A stretch of DNA of 64,000 bases from Flavobacterium fluvii (GCF_900129545.1 NZ_FQWB01000004.1:248001-312000), one strand, 5' to 3'. Counted from the first letter of the stretch, positions 18,892 through 30,447 are shown. Translations and numbers: made by a program. The notes: a model not told the origin generated them from the letters alone.

Positions 18892-19344
18892 TTAAATGGT
18901 CACTGCTTCTCCACCAGCAGCTTCGATAGCAGCTTTTGCAGTAGCAGTAAATTTGTGAGCAGTTACTTTTAATTTTGCTTTCAATTCTCCTCTTCCTAAA
19001 ATCTTAACGATTTCATTTTTGGTAGCCAAACGATTAGCAACATAAACAGTCATGTCAACTGCGTCTGTTACAATACCGTTATCCACCAATAATTGAAGCG
19101 TGTCAAGATTCACCCCTTCGTATTCTTTACGATTGATGTTTGTGAAACCAAACTTAGGCACACGTCTTTGAAGTGGCATTTGTCCACCTTCAAAACCAAT
19201 CTTTTTAGAATAACCAGAACGAGATTTTGCTCCTTTGTGACCACGTGCAGCGGTACCACCTTTTCCAGAACCTTCTCCTCTACCCAATCTTTTATTTTGA
19301 TTGTGTGTTGACCCTTCAGCCGGTTTTAAGTTACTTAAATTCAT
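18892..19344 (-). CDS. rplO: 50S ribosomal protein L15
   Basis: 150 residues. N-terminal extended region with LGRGEGSGKGGTAARGHKG, then FEGGQMPLQRRVPKFGF, and a C-terminal globular domain (VKILGRGELKAKLKVTAHKF). Late-assembly 23S rRNA binder. Ten bases after rpmD, 13 before secY. Confidence 0.97.
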   Translation of the reverse strand: MNLSNLKPAEGSTHNQNKRLGRGEGSGKGGTAARGHKGAKSRSGYSKKIGFEGGQMPLQRRVPKFGFTNINRKEYEGVNLDTLQLLVDNGIVTDAVDMTVYVANRLATKNEIVKILGRGELKAKLKVTAHKFTATAKAAIEAAGGEAVTI

Positions 19345-19354
19345 AACGTATTTG

Positions 19355-19537
19355 TTATTTAGCTTCTTCTACAGAAACTAAGTGTTTAACTTTATTTATC
19401 ATTCCAAGGATAGTTGGATTTGAATCGTGTTCTACAACTTGACCCATTTTACGAAGACCTAAAGCCTCTAATCCTCTTTTTTGAGTAAGGGGACAGTTGA
19501 TTTTGCTTCTAACTTGTTTTACTAATAATTTAGCCAT
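19355..19537 (-). CDS. rpmD: 50S ribosomal protein L30
   Basis: 60 residues, the usual size. [20 protein letters not shown] and [20 protein letters not shown] are the L30 ferredoxin-like core. Lies between rpsE and rplO, as in other spc operons. Confidence 0.96.
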   Translation of the reverse strand: MAKLLVKQVRSKINCPLTQKRGLEALGLRKMGQVVEHDSNPTILGMINKVKHLVSVEEAK

Positions 19538-19549
19538 AATTTCCTTGAA

Positions 19550-20077
19550 TTAACCTTTAAAAACTTTTTCTAAAGAAACGCCTCTTTGTTTTGCAACAGT
19601 ATAAGCACTTCTCATTTGTAATAAAGCATCAAAAGTTGCTTTTACCACGTTGTGAGGATTTGATGATCCTTGAGATTTTGACAATACATCATGTATTCCA
19701 ACTGACTCAAGTACTGAACGAACAGCTCCACCTGCAATAACTCCAGTACCATGAGAGGCAGGAATCAAGAACACACGTGCTCCACCAAATTTACCTTTTT
19801 GTTCGTGAGGAACAGATTGACCATTCAAAGGAATCTTAACTAGATTTTTCTTTGCGTCTTCCACTGCTTTCGCAATTGCTTCAGAAACGTCTTTAGATTT
19901 TCCTAATCCGTGACCAACTACTCCATTTTCATCACCTACAACTACAATAGCAGAAAAACCAAAAGCTCTACCACCCTTTGTAACTTTAGTAACACGATTT
20001 ACACTTACCAAACGATCTTTCAATTCAAGACCACTTGGTTTTACTAGCTCTACATTCTTGTATTTACTATTAGACAT
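19550..20077 (-). CDS. rpsE: 30S ribosomal protein S5
   Basis: 175 residues. Double-stranded RNA-binding-like N-terminal domain ([40 protein letters not shown]) and C-terminal domain with [20 protein letters not shown] and [16 protein letters not shown]. Important for decoding fidelity and mRNA entry. Six bases after rplR. Confidence 0.98.
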   Translation of the reverse strand: MSNSKYKNVELVKPSGLELKDRLVSVNRVTKVTKGGRAFGFSAIVVVGDENGVVGHGLGKSKDVSEAIAKAVEDAKKNLVKIPLNGQSVPHEQKGKFGGARVFLIPASHGTGVIAGGAVRSVLESVGIHDVLSKSQGSSNPHNVVKATFDALLQMRSAYTVAKQRGVSLEKVFKG

Positions 20078-20083
20078 ACTATA

Positions 20084-20434
20084 TTAGAATTTAAGTCCAG
20101 CCGCTCTCGCGCCTTCCGCTAATGATTTAATACGACCGTGATACAAATAACCTCCTCTATCGAAAGTTACCACTTCAATCCCGGCTTTTAACGCTTTTTC
20201 TGCAACTAGTTTTCCAACTGCTGTCGCAACTTCTACGTTAGTACCTTTTCCTATTTCTTTTTCTCTTGAAGAAGCAGCTAATAAAGTAACTCCGTTTACG
20301 TCATCAATAAGTTGAGCATAAATTTCTTTGTTACTTCTAAATACAGAAAGTCTTGGGTTAGTGGCAGTACCACTAATTGTTTTTCTAATTCTGAATCTGA
20401 TTCTCTGTCTTCTTTCAGGTTTTGTTAATGACAT
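20084..20434 (-). CDS. rplR: 50S ribosomal protein L18
   Basis: 116 residues. [20 protein letters not shown] and [18 protein letters not shown] are typical, as is the C-terminal [20 protein letters not shown]. Binds 5S rRNA in the central protuberance with L5. Eleven bases after rplF. Confidence 0.97.
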   Translation of the reverse strand: MSLTKPERRQRIRFRIRKTISGTATNPRLSVFRSNKEIYAQLIDDVNGVTLLAASSREKEIGKGTNVEVATAVGKLVAEKALKAGIEVVTFDRGGYLYHGRIKSLAEGARAAGLKF

Positions 20435-20445
20435 AATGTTATTTT

Positions 20446-20988
20446 TTACGCTGATTTACCTGCTTTTCTTCTTAATACTTCACCTACAAATTTAACACCT
20501 TTTCCTTTGTATGGTTCTGGCTTACGGAAACCTCTGATTTTCGCAGCTACTTGACCTAAAAGTTGTTTATCAAATGATGTTAATTTTACAATTGGGTTTT
20601 TACCTTTTTCAGATATAGTTTCCAATTTCACTTCTGGAGCAATTTCCAATACAATATTGTGAGAAAATCCAAGAGCTAAATCTAATTTTTGTCCTTGATT
20701 TGAAGCTCTATAACCAACTCCAACCAATTCTAATTCTTTAGTAAAACCTTCTGTTACACCAGTAATCATGTTATTGATTAAAGATCTGTACAAACCGTGT
20801 TTTGCTCTTTGGTCTTTGTGATCAGATGATCTGTCCACTTGAACTTGATCTCCTTCAACTGTTACAGTTACGTCCGAAAACTCCTGAGTCAGTTGACCAT
20901 TTTTTCCTTTTACTGTAATAATGCCATTTGCAACTTCAACAGTTACTCCGGCAGGGACTACAACGGGATTTTTACCTATTCTTGACAT
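20446..20988 (-). CDS. rplF: 50S ribosomal protein L6
   Basis: 180 residues, two tandem L6 folds: [18 protein letters not shown] in the first, and the second ending in [17 protein letters not shown], the conserved L6 signature near the factor-binding site. Eighteen bases after rpsH. Confidence 0.97.
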   Translation of the reverse strand: MSRIGKNPVVVPAGVTVEVANGIITVKGKNGQLTQEFSDVTVTVEGDQVQVDRSSDHKDQRAKHGLYRSLINNMITGVTEGFTKELELVGVGYRASNQGQKLDLALGFSHNIVLEIAPEVKLETISEKGKNPIVKLTSFDKQLLGQVAAKIRGFRKPEPYKGKGVKFVGEVLRRKAGKSA

Positions 20989-21006
20989 CTCTTATAAGTC
21001 TTTTAA

Positions 21007-21405
21007 TTAGTATACGTAACAAATTACTTCACCACCAACATTTAATTGCTTGGCTTGTTTCCCGGTCATAAGACCTTTTGAAGTTGAAACAATGGCAATT
21101 CCTAATCCGTTAAGGATTCTTGGGATGGAAGAAGAACCTGCGTACTTACGTAAACCTGGTTTACTAATTCTTTGGATATCTTTGATCACTGACTCTTTAG
21201 TATCTTTATCGTACTTCAAAGCGATTTTGATTGAACCCTGAACAGAGTTGTCCTCAAATTTGTAACTCAAGATATATCCTTGATCAAATAAGATCTTAGT
21301 TATTTCTTTTTTTAGATTAGAAGCCGGGATTTCGACAACTTTGTGGTTTGCAGCCACAGCGTTTCTAACTCTCGTCAAATAATCTGCAATAGGATCTGTA
21401 TACAT
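21007..21405 (-). CDS. rpsH: 30S ribosomal protein S8
   Basis: 132 residues. [19 protein letters not shown] at the N-terminus, [11 protein letters not shown] in the middle, and [19 protein letters not shown] in the rRNA-binding C-terminal domain. In E. coli S8 is the translational repressor of the spc operon; whether that holds here cannot be read from the sequence. A gap of 104 bases separates it from rpsN. Confidence 0.97.
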   Translation of the reverse strand: MYTDPIADYLTRVRNAVAANHKVVEIPASNLKKEITKILFDQGYILSYKFEDNSVQGSIKIALKYDKDTKESVIKDIQRISKPGLRKYAGSSSIPRILNGLGIAIVSTSKGLMTGKQAKQLNVGGEVICYVY

Positions 21406-21509
21406 ATGTATAAATTTGCGGTTATGGTTTTCATAGGATACTCATCAAATGAACCTTTAACCAATTAAAATTATTTTTTGGATTGCAAAAGTACTAACTT
21501 TTTATGAGA

Positions 21510-21779
21510 TTACCAAGATGCTTTTTTAACACCTGGAATTAATCCATTATTTGCCATCTCACGGAATGTTACACGTGAAATACCAAATTGACGAATATAA
21601 CCTCTTGGTCTTCCTGTTAATTTGCAACGATTGTGCAAACGAACCGGTGAAGCATTTTTTGGTAATTTTTGTAAACCTACTGAATCTCCAGCTTCTTTCA
21701 AAGCTTTTCTTTTCTCAGCATACTTTGCTACCGTTTTTTCTCTCTTCACCTCACGGGCTTTCATTGATTCTTTAGCCAT
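21510..21779 (-). CDS. rpsN: 30S ribosomal protein S14, zinc-free form
   Basis: 89 residues, the length of the zinc-independent type (zinc-type S14 is about 61). The C-terminal block [20 protein letters not shown] and [18 protein letters not shown] is diagnostic. Only one of the four zinc-ligand positions is Cys. Binds the 3' major domain of 16S rRNA in the head. Three bases after rplE. Confidence 0.97.
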   Translation of the reverse strand: MAKESMKAREVKREKTVAKYAEKRKALKEAGDSVGLQKLPKNASPVRLHNRCKLTGRPRGYIRQFGISRVTFREMANNGLIPGVKKASW

Positions 21780-21782
21780 GTC

Positions 21783-22334
21783 TTAATTCTTTTTAAAAGG
21801 TAATCCTAATTCAGCCAATAATGACTTTGCTTCCTTGTCTGTTTTTGCAGAAGTAACAAAAGTAATATCCATACCTGAAATTTTGTTTACTTTGTCAATA
21901 TCAATTTCCGGGAAAATGATTTGCTCCAAAACTCCAAGGTTATAGTTTCCTCTTCCGTCAAATCCAGTAGCTTTGATACCACTGAAATCTCTAACACGTG
22001 GCAAAGCAGAAGTAACCAATCTATCTAAAAATTCGTACATTCTTTCTCCACGCAAAGTAACTTTTGCTCCAATAGGCATCCCTTTTCTCAATTTGAAAGA
22101 CGCAACGTCTTTCTTTGAAATTGTAGATACTGCTTTCTGTCCAGTGATCTTTGTCAACTCCTCAACTGCATAGTCGATTAGTTTTTTGTCAGATACAGCT
22201 GCACCAACTCCTTTACTTAAAACGATTTTTTCCAATTTTGGAACTTGCATTACGTTTACGTATCCGAATTCCTCTTTAAGAGCAGAGATAACTCTACTCT
22301 TATATTCTTCTTTTAGTCTAGGTATATATGCCAT
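21783..22334 (-). CDS. rplE: 50S ribosomal protein L5
   Basis: 183 residues. [40 protein letters not shown] and the P-site loop region [20 protein letters not shown] identify L5, which anchors 5S rRNA and touches P-site tRNA. Two bases after rplX. Confidence 0.98.
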   Translation of the reverse strand: MAYIPRLKEEYKSRVISALKEEFGYVNVMQVPKLEKIVLSKGVGAAVSDKKLIDYAVEELTKITGQKAVSTISKKDVASFKLRKGMPIGAKVTLRGERMYEFLDRLVTSALPRVRDFSGIKATGFDGRGNYNLGVLEQIIFPEIDIDKVNKISGMDITFVTSAKTDKEAKSLLAELGLPFKKN

Positions 22335-22336
22335 TA

Positions 22337-22651
22337 CTATAGTACTTGATTAGATTTTTTTGAAAATCTTACTTTCTTATCTCCTTCAACTCTAATTCCA
22401 ACTCTAGTTGCTTCCTTAGTTTTAGGATCAATTAAAGATATGTTGGAAATTTGTATAGAAGCTTCCTTTTTTACAATACCACCTTGAGGGCTTTTTGCAC
22501 TAGGTTTCGTGTGTTTTGAAACCATATTTACACCTTCAACAATTGCTTTATTTTTCTCACGGTAAACACGTAGAACTTTACCTTCAGCACCTTTATGGTC
22601 TCCAGCAATTACTCTTACGATGTCTCCTGATTTTATTTTTAGCTTTATCAT
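22337..22651 (-). CDS. rplX: 50S ribosomal protein L24
   Basis: 104 residues with the KOW motif at the N-terminus ([37 protein letters not shown]). Assembly-initiating 23S rRNA binder. Ten bases after rplN. Confidence 0.97.
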   Translation of the reverse strand: MIKLKIKSGDIVRVIAGDHKGAEGKVLRVYREKNKAIVEGVNMVSKHTKPSAKSPQGGIVKKEASIQISNISLIDPKTKEATRVGIRVEGDKKVRFSKKSNQVL

Positions 22652-22661
22652 CTTAAAATAA

Positions 22662-23030
22662 TTAAAGCACTTCTGGTGCTAATGATACAATTTTCATGAA
22701 TTGTTTTTCACGAAGTTCTCTTGCTACTGGACCAAAAACACGAGTTCCTCTCATTTCCCCTGCTGCGTTCAAAAGAACACATGCATTGTCATCGAAACGG
22801 ATATAAGAACCATCGGCTCTTCTCACTTCTTTTTTGGTACGTACAACAACTGCAGTTGAAACAGCTCCTTTTTTAACGTTTCCGTTTGGAGTTGCATCTT
22901 TGATAGAAACTACAATCTTGTCACCAACAGAGGCATACCTTCTTTTGGTACCTCCTAAAACACGGATAGTTAAAACTTCTTTTGCTCCCGTATTATCTGC
23001 TACTTTTAGTCTTGATTCTTGTTGTACCAT
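22662..23030 (-). CDS. rplN: 50S ribosomal protein L14
   Basis: 122 residues. [32 protein letters not shown] and [20 protein letters not shown] are the standard L14 blocks. It lies at the subunit interface and binds the silencing factor RsfS in other bacteria. Two bases after rpsQ. Confidence 0.98.
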
Positions 23031-23032
23031 AA

Positions 23033-23293
23033 TTATTTAGCTCTTTCAATGATTTCAACTAACCTCCAACATTTTGTTTTACTCAAAGGACGCGTTTCGC
23101 TAATCCTTACGGTATCTCCAATGTTGCAGTCGTTCTTTTCGTCGTGTGCGTGATACTTTTTAGTTTTCAACACGAACTTACCGTATAGTGGGTGTTTTAC
23201 TCTTCTAACTTCAGCAACAACAATAGACTTGTCCATTTTGTCTGAAGTTACAACCCCAACTCTTTCTTTTCTTAAATTTCTTTTTTCTTCCAT
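23033..23293 (-). CDS. rpsQ: 30S ribosomal protein S17
   Basis: 86 residues, OB fold: [59 protein letters not shown]. Early 16S rRNA binder. Seventeen bases after rpmC. Confidence 0.97.
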   Translation of the reverse strand: MEEKRNLRKERVGVVTSDKMDKSIVVAEVRRVKHPLYGKFVLKTKKYHAHDEKNDCNIGDTVRISETRPLSKTKCWRLVEIIERAK

Positions 23294-23310
23294 CTTTCAG
23301 CAGAATACAG

Positions 23311-23502
23311 TTATTGTAACTCTCTTTTAGTAAGTTCTGTGGCTAATCTTGCAACTGTTCTTCTTACACTTCTAATTTGAAGTGGATTCTCAATTGGAGA
23401 AATAGCGTGAGCCATTTTTAAGTCGGCATATGCCTTCTTAGTTTGGTTAAGTTTTTCTTGCAACTCTGCTGCAGAAAGATCTTTTATTTCTGATTGTTTC
23501 AT
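23311..23502 (-). CDS. rpmC: 50S ribosomal protein L29
   Basis: 63 residues forming two long helices (SEIKDLSAAELQEKLNQTKK; PLQIRSVRRTVARLATEL). Sits by the tunnel exit next to L23. Thirteen bases after rplP. Confidence 0.96.
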   Translation of the reverse strand: MKQSEIKDLSAAELQEKLNQTKKAYADLKMAHAISPIENPLQIRSVRRTVARLATELTKRELQ

Positions 23503-23515
23503 AATATATAATTAA

Positions 23516-23941
23516 TTATGCTTCGAAATCTCTAGCAACAACGAATTTTGTTTTACAAGGAAGCTTTTGGGCTGCAAGACGTAATGCCTCTTTTGCAACT
23601 GACAAAGGTACTCCTCCAACTTCAAACATAATTCTTCCGGGTCTAACAACGGCCGCCCAATACTCGACTGCACCTTTACCTTTACCCATACGTACCTCAA
23701 GAGGTTTCTTTGTGATTGGTTTGTCTGGAAATATTTTGATCCATAATTGTCCTTCTCTTTTCATAAAACGAGTTGCAGCGATACGCGCAGCCTCGATTTG
23801 ACGTGAGGTCAAGAACATTCCATCTTCATGTACAGATTTAATACCAAACATTCCATTAGAAAGTTCGTGCCCTCTTTGGGAGTTCCCTTTCATTTTACCC
23901 TTTTGTACCTTACGGTATTTTGTTCTTTTAGGCTGTAACAT
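23516..23941 (-). CDS. rplP: 50S ribosomal protein L16
   Basis: 141 residues. [40 protein letters not shown] and [20 protein letters not shown] are L16 hallmarks. The Arg in the loop before MGKGKG that Ycf-type hydroxylases modify lies in [11 protein letters not shown]. Contacts A-site tRNA. Nineteen bases after rpsC. Confidence 0.98.
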   Translation of the reverse strand: MLQPKRTKYRKVQKGKMKGNSQRGHELSNGMFGIKSVHEDGMFLTSRQIEAARIAATRFMKREGQLWIKIFPDKPITKKPLEVRMGKGKGAVEYWAAVVRPGRIMFEVGGVPLSVAKEALRLAAQKLPCKTKFVVARDFEA

Positions 23942-23960
23942 TTTACTTTAATTTAAAAAT

Positions 23961-24722
23961 TTACTTTCTTTTACGAGCGTCTGGTTTTCCACCTTTATTA
24001 AAAGGTTTTCTGTCTCCTCTCGGAGAATCACCACCTTTACCACCACCAGTTCCAGATTGTTTTTTATCCATTCCTGCAAGTGGAGAAAGATCTCTCTTTC
24101 CATAAACTTCACCTTTCATGATCCATACTTTGATACCCATTCTACCATAAGTAGTATGTGCTTCAGCCAAAGCATAATCAATATCAGCCCTGAAAGTTGA
24201 TAGAGGAATTCTTCCTTCTTTGAAACCTTCTGAACGAGCCATCTCTGCACCATTCAAACGACCAGAAATCAAAACTTTGATACCTTCTGCATTCATACGC
24301 ATAGAAGCAGCAATAGCCATTTTGATTGCACGTCTATAAGAAATACGGCTTTCGATTTGACGACAGATGCTTGTGGCAACTAGATACGCGTCAAGTTCAG
24401 GTCTTTTTATTTCAAAGATGTTGATTTGAACCTCTTTGTCAGTAACTTTCTTAAGTTCTTCTTTCAACTTGTCTACCTCTTGGCCACCTTTTCCGATAAT
24501 AATACCAGGTCTAGCAGTAGTGATAGTAACGGTTACAAGTTTCAAAGTTCTCTCGATGATTACTTTCGATACACTAGCTTTTGATAAACGAGCATGGATG
24601 TACTTTCTGATTTTATAGTCTTCGGCTAATTTATCACCGTAGTCATTTCCACCATACCAGTTAGAGTCCCATCCTCTGATGATACCAAGTCTATTTCCAA
24701 TTGGATTTGTCTTTTGTCCCAT
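23961..24722 (-). CDS. rpsC: 30S ribosomal protein S3
   Basis: 253 residues. N-terminal KH type II domain with the GxxG loop in [16 protein letters not shown] (about residues 76-91), then the S3 C-terminal domain ([40 protein letters not shown]). A basic Gly/Lys tail of about 35 residues makes it slightly longer than the 233-residue E. coli protein. Forms the mRNA entry helicase site with S4 and S5. Six bases after rplV. Confidence 0.98.
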   Translation of the reverse strand: MGQKTNPIGNRLGIIRGWDSNWYGGNDYGDKLAEDYKIRKYIHARLSKASVSKVIIERTLKLVTVTITTARPGIIIGKGGQEVDKLKEELKKVTDKEVQINIFEIKRPELDAYLVATSICRQIESRISYRRAIKMAIAASMRMNAEGIKVLISGRLNGAEMARSEGFKEGRIPLSTFRADIDYALAEAHTTYGRMGIKVWIMKGEVYGKRDLSPLAGMDKKQSGTGGGKGGDSPRGDRKPFNKGGKPDARKRK

Positions 24723-24728
24723 CTTTAA

Positions 24729-25142
24729 TTATTTTGCTTGTGTGTTATCATTAATAGCTCCTAACACGATTGTTACGTGGTTTGAACGTTTTCTAATTCT
24801 GTGTGCTCTACCTTGTGGAGCTGGACGAAGTCTTTTCAACATCATTCCACCATCTACAGTGATAGTTTTTACGAATAAGCCTGCTTCTTCCATATTAGCG
24901 TCAGGGTTTTTTGCTTGCCAGTTGGCAATAACAGATAAAACCAATTTCTCTAATTTTCTTGAAGCTTCTTTAGAACTAAATCTTAAAATATTTAGTGCTC
25001 TCTCTACCTTCTGACCTCTTACTAGATCTGCTACTAAGCGCATTTTTCTAGGTGAAGTAGGGCAGTTATTCAATTTTGCAAAAGCTAGTGACTTGTTAGC
25101 CTCTTTTCTTGCATCTGCTGTTTCTCTTTTACGAACTCCCAT
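24729..25142 (-). CDS. rplV: 50S ribosomal protein L22
   Basis: 137 residues. [20 protein letters not shown] and the extended hairpin region [20 protein letters not shown], which lines the exit tunnel, are intact. Six bases after rpsS. Confidence 0.97.
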   Translation of the reverse strand: MGVRKRETADARKEANKSLAFAKLNNCPTSPRKMRLVADLVRGQKVERALNILRFSSKEASRKLEKLVLSVIANWQAKNPDANMEEAGLFVKTITVDGGMMLKRLRPAPQGRAHRIRKRSNHVTIVLGAINDNTQAK

Positions 25143-25148
25143 TGCTTC

Positions 25149-25427
25149 TTATTTTTTACCTTTATTTTTTGCTCCAGCATGACCTCTAAAAGATCTAGTT
25201 GGTGAAAACTCTCCTAATTTGTGACCTACCATGTTTTCAGTAACGTAAACTGGTACAAATTGACGACCGTTATGAACTGCGATAGTTTGACCAACAAAGT
25301 CTGGAGTAATCATGGAAGCTCTAGACCAAGTCTTAACCACTCCTTTATTACCTCCGGCAATGTTTTCTTCAACTTTCTTTTCTAACTTATAATGAACGAA
25401 AGGTCCTTTTTTTAATGAACGTGCCAT
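25149..25427 (-). CDS. rpsS: 30S ribosomal protein S19
   Basis: 92 residues. [40 protein letters not shown] and [18 protein letters not shown] are diagnostic. Head protein that pairs with S13. Six bases after rplB. Confidence 0.98.
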   Translation of the reverse strand: MARSLKKGPFVHYKLEKKVEENIAGGNKGVVKTWSRASMITPDFVGQTIAVHNGRQFVPVYVTENMVGHKLGEFSPTRSFRGHAGAKNKGKK

Positions 25428-25433
25428 ATCTTA

Positions 25434-26258
25434 TTATTTCTTTCTACGTTCTACAATGTACTTGTTACTCGGGTTTTTCTTAGAACGTGTTCTATAACCT
25501 TTAGCAGGTATACCGTTTCTAGAGCGTGGATGTCCACCAGAAGAACGTCCTTCACCACCACCCATTGGGTGATCGACAGGGTTCATTGCAACAGGTCTTG
25601 TTCTCGGTCTTCTACCTAACCATCTTGTTCTACCTGCTTTACCAGATACAACTAATTGGTGGTCTGAATTAGAAACCGCACCAATTGTAGCCGAACAAGT
25701 CAACAAGATTAATCTTGTTTCTCCAGAAGGCATTTTGATTGTTGCATATTTTCCATCTCTTGCCATTAATTGAGCAAATGTTCCAGCAGAACGAGCAATT
25801 ACAGCCCCTTGCCCTGGCCTCAATTCGATACAAGAAATTACAGTTCCAAGTGGAACTCTACTTAAAGGTAATGTATTACCAATTTCTGGTTGAGATTCTG
25901 GACCAGAAACTAATTTCTGACCAACCTTCAATCCGTTTTGAGCAATAACATAAGTTTTCTCACCATCAGCATAAGCTAATAAAGCAATAAACGCAGTACG
26001 ATTTGGATCATATTCGATTGATTTCACTGTAGCCGGAATTCCTTCTTTTGTACGTTTGAAATCAATAATACGATATCTCTGCTTGTGACCACCACCCGTA
26101 TAACGCATGGTCATCTTTCCTTGACTATTTCTACCTCCAGAGTTTTTTATCGGCGCTATCAAAGAGCGTTCCGGCTTATCAGTTGTAATGGCGTCATAAC
26201 CATTCACAACTCTAAATCGCTGACCTGGGGTAATAGGTTTTAATTTTCTTACTGACAT
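25434..26258 (-). CDS. rplB: 50S ribosomal protein L2
   Basis: 274 residues, normal length. OB and SH3-like domains ([35 protein letters not shown]) and the peptidyl-transferase-proximal C-terminal loop [13 protein letters not shown] with the conserved His. Six bases after rplW. Confidence 0.98.
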   Translation of the reverse strand: MSVRKLKPITPGQRFRVVNGYDAITTDKPERSLIAPIKNSGGRNSQGKMTMRYTGGGHKQRYRIIDFKRTKEGIPATVKSIEYDPNRTAFIALLAYADGEKTYVIAQNGLKVGQKLVSGPESQPEIGNTLPLSRVPLGTVISCIELRPGQGAVIARSAGTFAQLMARDGKYATIKMPSGETRLILLTCSATIGAVSNSDHQLVVSGKAGRTRWLGRRPRTRPVAMNPVDHPMGGGEGRSSGGHPRSRNGIPAKGYRTRSKKNPSNKYIVERRKK

Positions 26259-26264
26259 TTTATC

Positions 26265-26555
26265 TTAGATATTGTTGTAAAAATCAATTGTTTCTCCTTC
26301 TTGTACTTGTACAATTGCTTTTTTGATAGCATTTGTCTTTCCACTGATAAGTCCACTTTTAGTGTATTTTGTAGTTCTGTCCGGTCTTACGTTCATCGTG
26401 TTAACTGAAACGATAGTTACTCCATAAGCAGCTTCAACAGCTTTCTTAATTTGCACTTTGTTTGCTTTTCTGTCAACAACAAATCCGAAGCGGTTTAAAA
26501 CTTCACTTTCTTTGGTTACTTTTTCCGTTACTATAGGTTTAATTATGATGCTCAT
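26265..26555 (-). CDS. rplW: 50S ribosomal protein L23
   Basis: 96 residues. IIKPIVTEKVTKESEVLNRF, NKVQIKKAVEAAYGVTIVSV and the loop NVRPDRTTKYTKSGLISGKT. Docking site for trigger factor and SRP at the tunnel exit. Six bases after rplD. Confidence 0.97.
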   Translation of the reverse strand: MSIIIKPIVTEKVTKESEVLNRFGFVVDRKANKVQIKKAVEAAYGVTIVSVNTMNVRPDRTTKYTKSGLISGKTNAIKKAIVQVQEGETIDFYNNI

Positions 26556-26561
26556 ATCCTA

Positions 26562-27191
26562 TTATTTGCTTAAATTTTCTTCAATTACTTCTAAAGAACC
26601 TTCCAACAACACTAAAGTATTAGTGTTTAAAATGTCGTAAGTACTTAATTCTAAGCTACTTATAACGTTAGACGCCTTTAAATTGCGTGACGACAAATAT
26701 ACATTTTTATTCGAATCGCCCAACACAAATAAAGATTTTTTATTCTCCAACTCTAAAGCTTTCAAAACGTTAATGAAATTTTTAGTGTTTGGTGTTTCAA
26801 AATTGAAGTCTTCAAGAACGATAATATTCGACTCTTTTGCTTTAATTGAGAAAGCAGATTTTCTTGCCAATCTTTTCAAGCTTTTATTCAATTTGAATGA
26901 ATAACTTCTTGGTCTTGGTCCGAAAACTGTTCCACCACCTTTAAACAATGGATTCTTTGCACTACCCGCACGAGCTGTACCAGTTCCTTTTTGTTTTTTA
27001 ATTTTACGAGTACTTCCTGCAACTTCAGCTCTTTCTTTAGCTTTGTGCGTTCCTTGACGTTGGTTAGCAAGATATTGCTTAACATCAAGATATACTGCGT
27101 GATTGTTTGGTTCTATACCGAATACTGAATCAGAAAGTTGAACTTTTCTTCCAGTATCTTTTCCGTTGAAATCTAATACTTTTGCTTCCAT
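26562..27191 (-). CDS. rplD: 50S ribosomal protein L4
   Basis: 209 residues. Contains the tunnel loop RKIKKQKGTGTARAGSAKNP followed by GGGTVFGPRPRSYSFKLNK. In E. coli L4 represses the S10 operon post-transcriptionally; the rplC leader here does not show an obvious equivalent. The start overlaps the rplC stop as TAATG, so the two are translationally coupled. Confidence 0.97.
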   Translation of the reverse strand: MEAKVLDFNGKDTGRKVQLSDSVFGIEPNNHAVYLDVKQYLANQRQGTHKAKERAEVAGSTRKIKKQKGTGTARAGSAKNPLFKGGGTVFGPRPRSYSFKLNKSLKRLARKSAFSIKAKESNIIVLEDFNFETPNTKNFINVLKALELENKKSLFVLGDSNKNVYLSSRNLKASNVISSLELSTYDILNTNTLVLLEGSLEVIEENLSK

Positions 27192-27808
27192 TACTTCTGA
27201 ATGATTACATAAGAGTTGTTATGACCAGGAACACATCCTTTAATAACAAGTAGGTTCTTATCAGCCACTACTTTTAAAACTCTAAGGTTTTGAACTTTTA
27301 CATTATCTCCTCCCATTCTTCCAGCCATACGCATTCCTTTGAATACTCTAGATGGATAAGAAGAAGCTCCCACAGAACCTGGCGCTCTTAAACGGTTGTG
27401 TTGACCGTGAGTTGCTTGTCCAACACCACCAAAACCGTGACGTTTCACAACCCCTTGAAAACCTTTACCTTTAGACACACCTTGTACATCTACAAATTCT
27501 CCTTCTGCAAAAATAGAAACGTCAATAACGTCACCTAATTTTTGTTCGCTTGCAAAATCTTGGAATTCAACGACTTTTTTCTTAGCTACAGTTCCTGCTT
27601 TCGCAAAGTGACCAACGGCCGCTTTTGTGGAATGTTTCTCGTTTTTGTCATCGAAACCTAGTTGCAACGCTTCATACCCGTCAACACCTTTGGTTCTGAC
27701 TTGGGTAACTACACATGGGCCAGCTTCAATAACAGTACAAGGAATGTTTTTCCCGTTCTCGTCAAAGATGCTTGTCATGCCAATTTTTCTTCCGATTAAC
27801 CCAGACAT
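27191..27808 (-). CDS. rplC: 50S ribosomal protein L3
   Basis: 205 residues. [20 protein letters not shown] at the N-terminus, the long loop reaching the peptidyl-transferase centre [20 protein letters not shown], and [16 protein letters not shown]. It is separated from rpsJ by 155 bases holding a good promoter (27883-27914), so the block from rplC on can be transcribed independently of rpsL. Confidence 0.97.
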   Translation of the reverse strand: MSGLIGRKIGMTSIFDENGKNIPCTVIEAGPCVVTQVRTKGVDGYEALQLGFDDKNEKHSTKAAVGHFAKAGTVAKKKVVEFQDFASEQKLGDVIDVSIFAEGEFVDVQGVSKGKGFQGVVKRHGFGGVGQATHGQHNRLRAPGSVGASSYPSRVFKGMRMAGRMGGDNVKVQNLRVLKVVADKNLLVIKGCVPGHNNSYVIIQK

Positions 27809-27882
27809 AAATATTAATTATTAATTATTAAATATAAATATAGAACGCAGCTTTTAAGCGAATCCTATTTTTTAAAGTGGTG

Positions 27883-27914
27883 CAAAAGTAAACATTATTT
27901 ACACACGAACCAAA
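27883..27914 (-). promoter_or_regulatory. internal promoter of the ribosomal cluster, before rplC
   Basis: Minus-strand TTTG (27914-27911), 20-base spacer, TACTTTTG (27890-27883) fit the Bacteroidota consensus exactly. Predicted start near 27876, giving a leader of roughly 65 bases before the rplC ATG at 27808. Confidence 0.7.
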
Positions 27915-27963
27915 AAAATATTTTTCGTTTAAAAACAGCGTCCTTTTCTTACTAGTAAGCTAC

Positions 27964-28269
27964 TTAAACTTTGATCTCTACTTCAACTCCGCTAGGCAAT
28001 TCAAGTTTCATCAAGGCATCAATAGTTTTTGACGAAGATGAATAAATGTCGATCAATCTCTTGTATGACATTACTTCAAATTGCTCTCTCGCTTTTTTGT
28101 TAACGTGTGGAGAACGTAGTACAGTAAAAAGTTTTTTGTGAGTTGGTAATGGAATTGGCCCAGTTACTACTGCTCCGGTACTTTTAACCGTTTTTACAAT
28201 CTTCTCGGCAGACTTGTCTACCAACATGTGATCGTAAGATTTTAGTTTTATTCTGATTTTTTGACTCAT
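27964..28269 (-). CDS. rpsJ: 30S ribosomal protein S10
   Basis: 101 residues. [40 protein letters not shown] and [17 protein letters not shown] match S10, a head protein that doubles as NusE in antitermination. Here it closes the rpsL-rpsG-fusA unit, 11 bases after fusA, taking the place often held by tuf. Confidence 0.98.
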   Translation of the reverse strand: MSQKIRIKLKSYDHMLVDKSAEKIVKTVKSTGAVVTGPIPLPTHKKLFTVLRSPHVNKKAREQFEVMSYKRLIDIYSSSSKTIDALMKLELPSGVEVEIKV

Positions 28270-28280
28270 TTTCTTAAAGA

Positions 28281-30437
28281 TTATGCGTTTCCTTTTGCTT
28301 TTTTGATAACTGCTTCCGAAATATTGGAAGGTGTTTCTGCGTAGTGTGAAAATTCCATTGTAGATGTTGCTCTACCAGATGAAAGTGTTCTTAATGTAGT
28401 TACATAACCGAACATCTCTGACAACGGCACATCTGCTTTGATGGTTTTTGCACCAGCTCTGTCACCCATGTCATTCACTTGACCTCTACGACGGTTGATA
28501 TCACCTACGATATCTCCCATGTTTTCTTCAGGTGTAATAACTTCCATTTTCATGATAGGCTCAAGAATAATTGCTCCAGCAGCTTTAGCCACTTCTCTAT
28601 ACCCCATTCTTGCTGCAAGTTCAAAAGAAAGTGCATCAGAATCCACAGGGTGGAAAGATCCGTCCAATAAAGTTACTTTCAAACTATCTACTTGGTATCC
28701 TGCTAAAGGACCAGTTTTCATAGCTTCACGGAAACCTTTTTCTACAGATGGAATATATTCTTTAGGAACGTTACCACCTTTTACAGCATTGATAAATTGC
28801 AACCCTACAGGAGTTTTACCGTCAACTTCATCTGCTGGCTCCAAAACAAATACGATATCACCGAATTTACCACGACCACCTGATTGTTTTTTGTAAGTTT
28901 CTCTGTGTTGTGCTTTTTTAGTAAACGCTTCTTTGTATTCAACTTGAGGCTCACCTTGGTTTACTTCAACTTTGAATTCACGTTTCATACGATCCACAAG
29001 GATATCCAAGTGCAACTCTCCCATTCCTGAGATAATTGTTTGCCCTGAAGCCTCATCAGTTCTAACTGTAAAAGTTGGATCTTCTTCAGCTAATTTAGCT
29101 AAAGCCATACCCATTTTATCAACGTCAGCTTTTGTTTTAGGTTCAATCGCAATACCAATTACCGGTGCAGGGAATTTCATAGACTCCAAAATAATTGGAT
29201 TCTTTTCATCACACAATGTATCTCCAGTTTTAATATCTTTAAATCCAACTGCCGCTCCAATATCACCTGCCTCGATATATTCGATTGGGTTTTGTTTGTT
29301 GGCATGCATTTGGTAGATACGAGAGATTCTTTCTTTGTTACCTGAACGAGTGTTCAAAACATAAGAACCCGCATCCAAACGTCCTGAATAAGCACGAAAG
29401 AAAGCTAAACGACCTACGAATGGATCAGTAGCAATTTTAAATGCCAAAGCAGCAAACGGCTCTTTAACATCTGGCTTACGCAAGATTTTAGTTTGATCTT
29501 CTTCCAACAATTCAGCATCATCAGGATGAATTCCTTCGATACCAGCTTTATCCATTGGAGATGGCAAGTATTTACATACCGCATCCAACATGAATTGAAC
29601 TCCTTTGTTTTTGAAAGAAGAACCAGCGATCATAGGAATAATAGCCATATCCATAACAGCAGCTCTCAACGCAATGTTGATTTCTTCTTCCGTGATAGAC
29701 TCTTCATCTTCCATGAATTTTTCCAACAGATTTTCATCATAATCAGCAACCGCTTCAATAAGGATAGATCTGTATTCTTTTACTTCTGCAAGCATGTCTT
29801 CTGGAATAGGCACAATATCATAAGTAGCACCCAAACCTTCTTCATGCCAAACAATAGCTTGGTTTTTAACCAAATCAACCACCCCTTTGAAATCATTTTC
29901 TTCACCAATTGGCAAAGTAATCGCCACAGCGTTTGATTTCAACATATCTCTAACTTGTTGACAAACCATCAAAAAGTTAGAACCTTGACGGTCCATTTTG
30001 TTAACAAATCCAATTCTTGGAACTCTATATTGATCTGCAAGCCTCCAGTTAGTTTCTGATTGTGGCTCAACACCATCAACAGCACTAAACAAGAAAACCA
30101 ACCCGTCAAGCACACGCAAAGAACGATTTACTTCTACAGTAAAATCAACGTGTCCCGGGGTATCAATAATATTAAAGTGGTATGGTAAACTTTCAGGCAA
30201 TAATTTACCTTGTGTAGTTGGAAAATTCCACTCACAAGTTGTAGCTGCAGAAGTAATTGTAATACCTCTTTCTTGCTCTTGTGCCATCCAGTCCATTGTT
30301 GCAGCACCATCGTGCACTTCACCAATTTTGTGTGATTTTCCAGTATAGAATAAAATACGCTCCGTCGTTGTTGTTTTACCAGCATCAATGTGAGCAGCAA
30401 TTCCTATATTTCTTGTATATTTAAGATCTCTAGCCAT
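28281..30437 (-). CDS. fusA: translation elongation factor G
   Basis: 718 residues. G1 [15 protein letters not shown] (residues 15-29), switch 2/G3 DTPGHVDF, G4 NKMD; domain II ([20 protein letters not shown]), domain III, and domain IV with the decoding-site region [20 protein letters not shown]. Catalyses GTP-driven translocation. It sits between rpsG and rpsJ in the str-type operon, and the length and operon place argue for the translocating EF-G rather than a recycling paralogue. No tuf gene follows. Confidence 0.97.
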   Translation of the reverse strand: MARDLKYTRNIGIAAHIDAGKTTTTERILFYTGKSHKIGEVHDGAATMDWMAQEQERGITITSAATTCEWNFPTTQGKLLPESLPYHFNIIDTPGHVDFTVEVNRSLRVLDGLVFLFSAVDGVEPQSETNWRLADQYRVPRIGFVNKMDRQGSNFLMVCQQVRDMLKSNAVAITLPIGEENDFKGVVDLVKNQAIVWHEEGLGATYDIVPIPEDMLAEVKEYRSILIEAVADYDENLLEKFMEDEESITEEEINIALRAAVMDMAIIPMIAGSSFKNKGVQFMLDAVCKYLPSPMDKAGIEGIHPDDAELLEEDQTKILRKPDVKEPFAALAFKIATDPFVGRLAFFRAYSGRLDAGSYVLNTRSGNKERISRIYQMHANKQNPIEYIEAGDIGAAVGFKDIKTGDTLCDEKNPIILESMKFPAPVIGIAIEPKTKADVDKMGMALAKLAEEDPTFTVRTDEASGQTIISGMGELHLDILVDRMKREFKVEVNQGEPQVEYKEAFTKKAQHRETYKKQSGGRGKFGDIVFVLEPADEVDGKTPVGLQFINAVKGGNVPKEYIPSVEKGFREAMKTGPLAGYQVDSLKVTLLDGSFHPVDSDALSFELAARMGYREVAKAAGAIILEPIMKMEVITPEENMGDIVGDINRRRGQVNDMGDRAGAKTIKADVPLSEMFGYVTTLRTLSSGRATSTMEFSHYAETPSNISEAVIKKAKGNA

Positions 30438-30447
30438 TTCTTAAGAA

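Noticed and set aside
29493..29936. 147-residue plus-strand frame
   Set aside because: Antisense to fusA.
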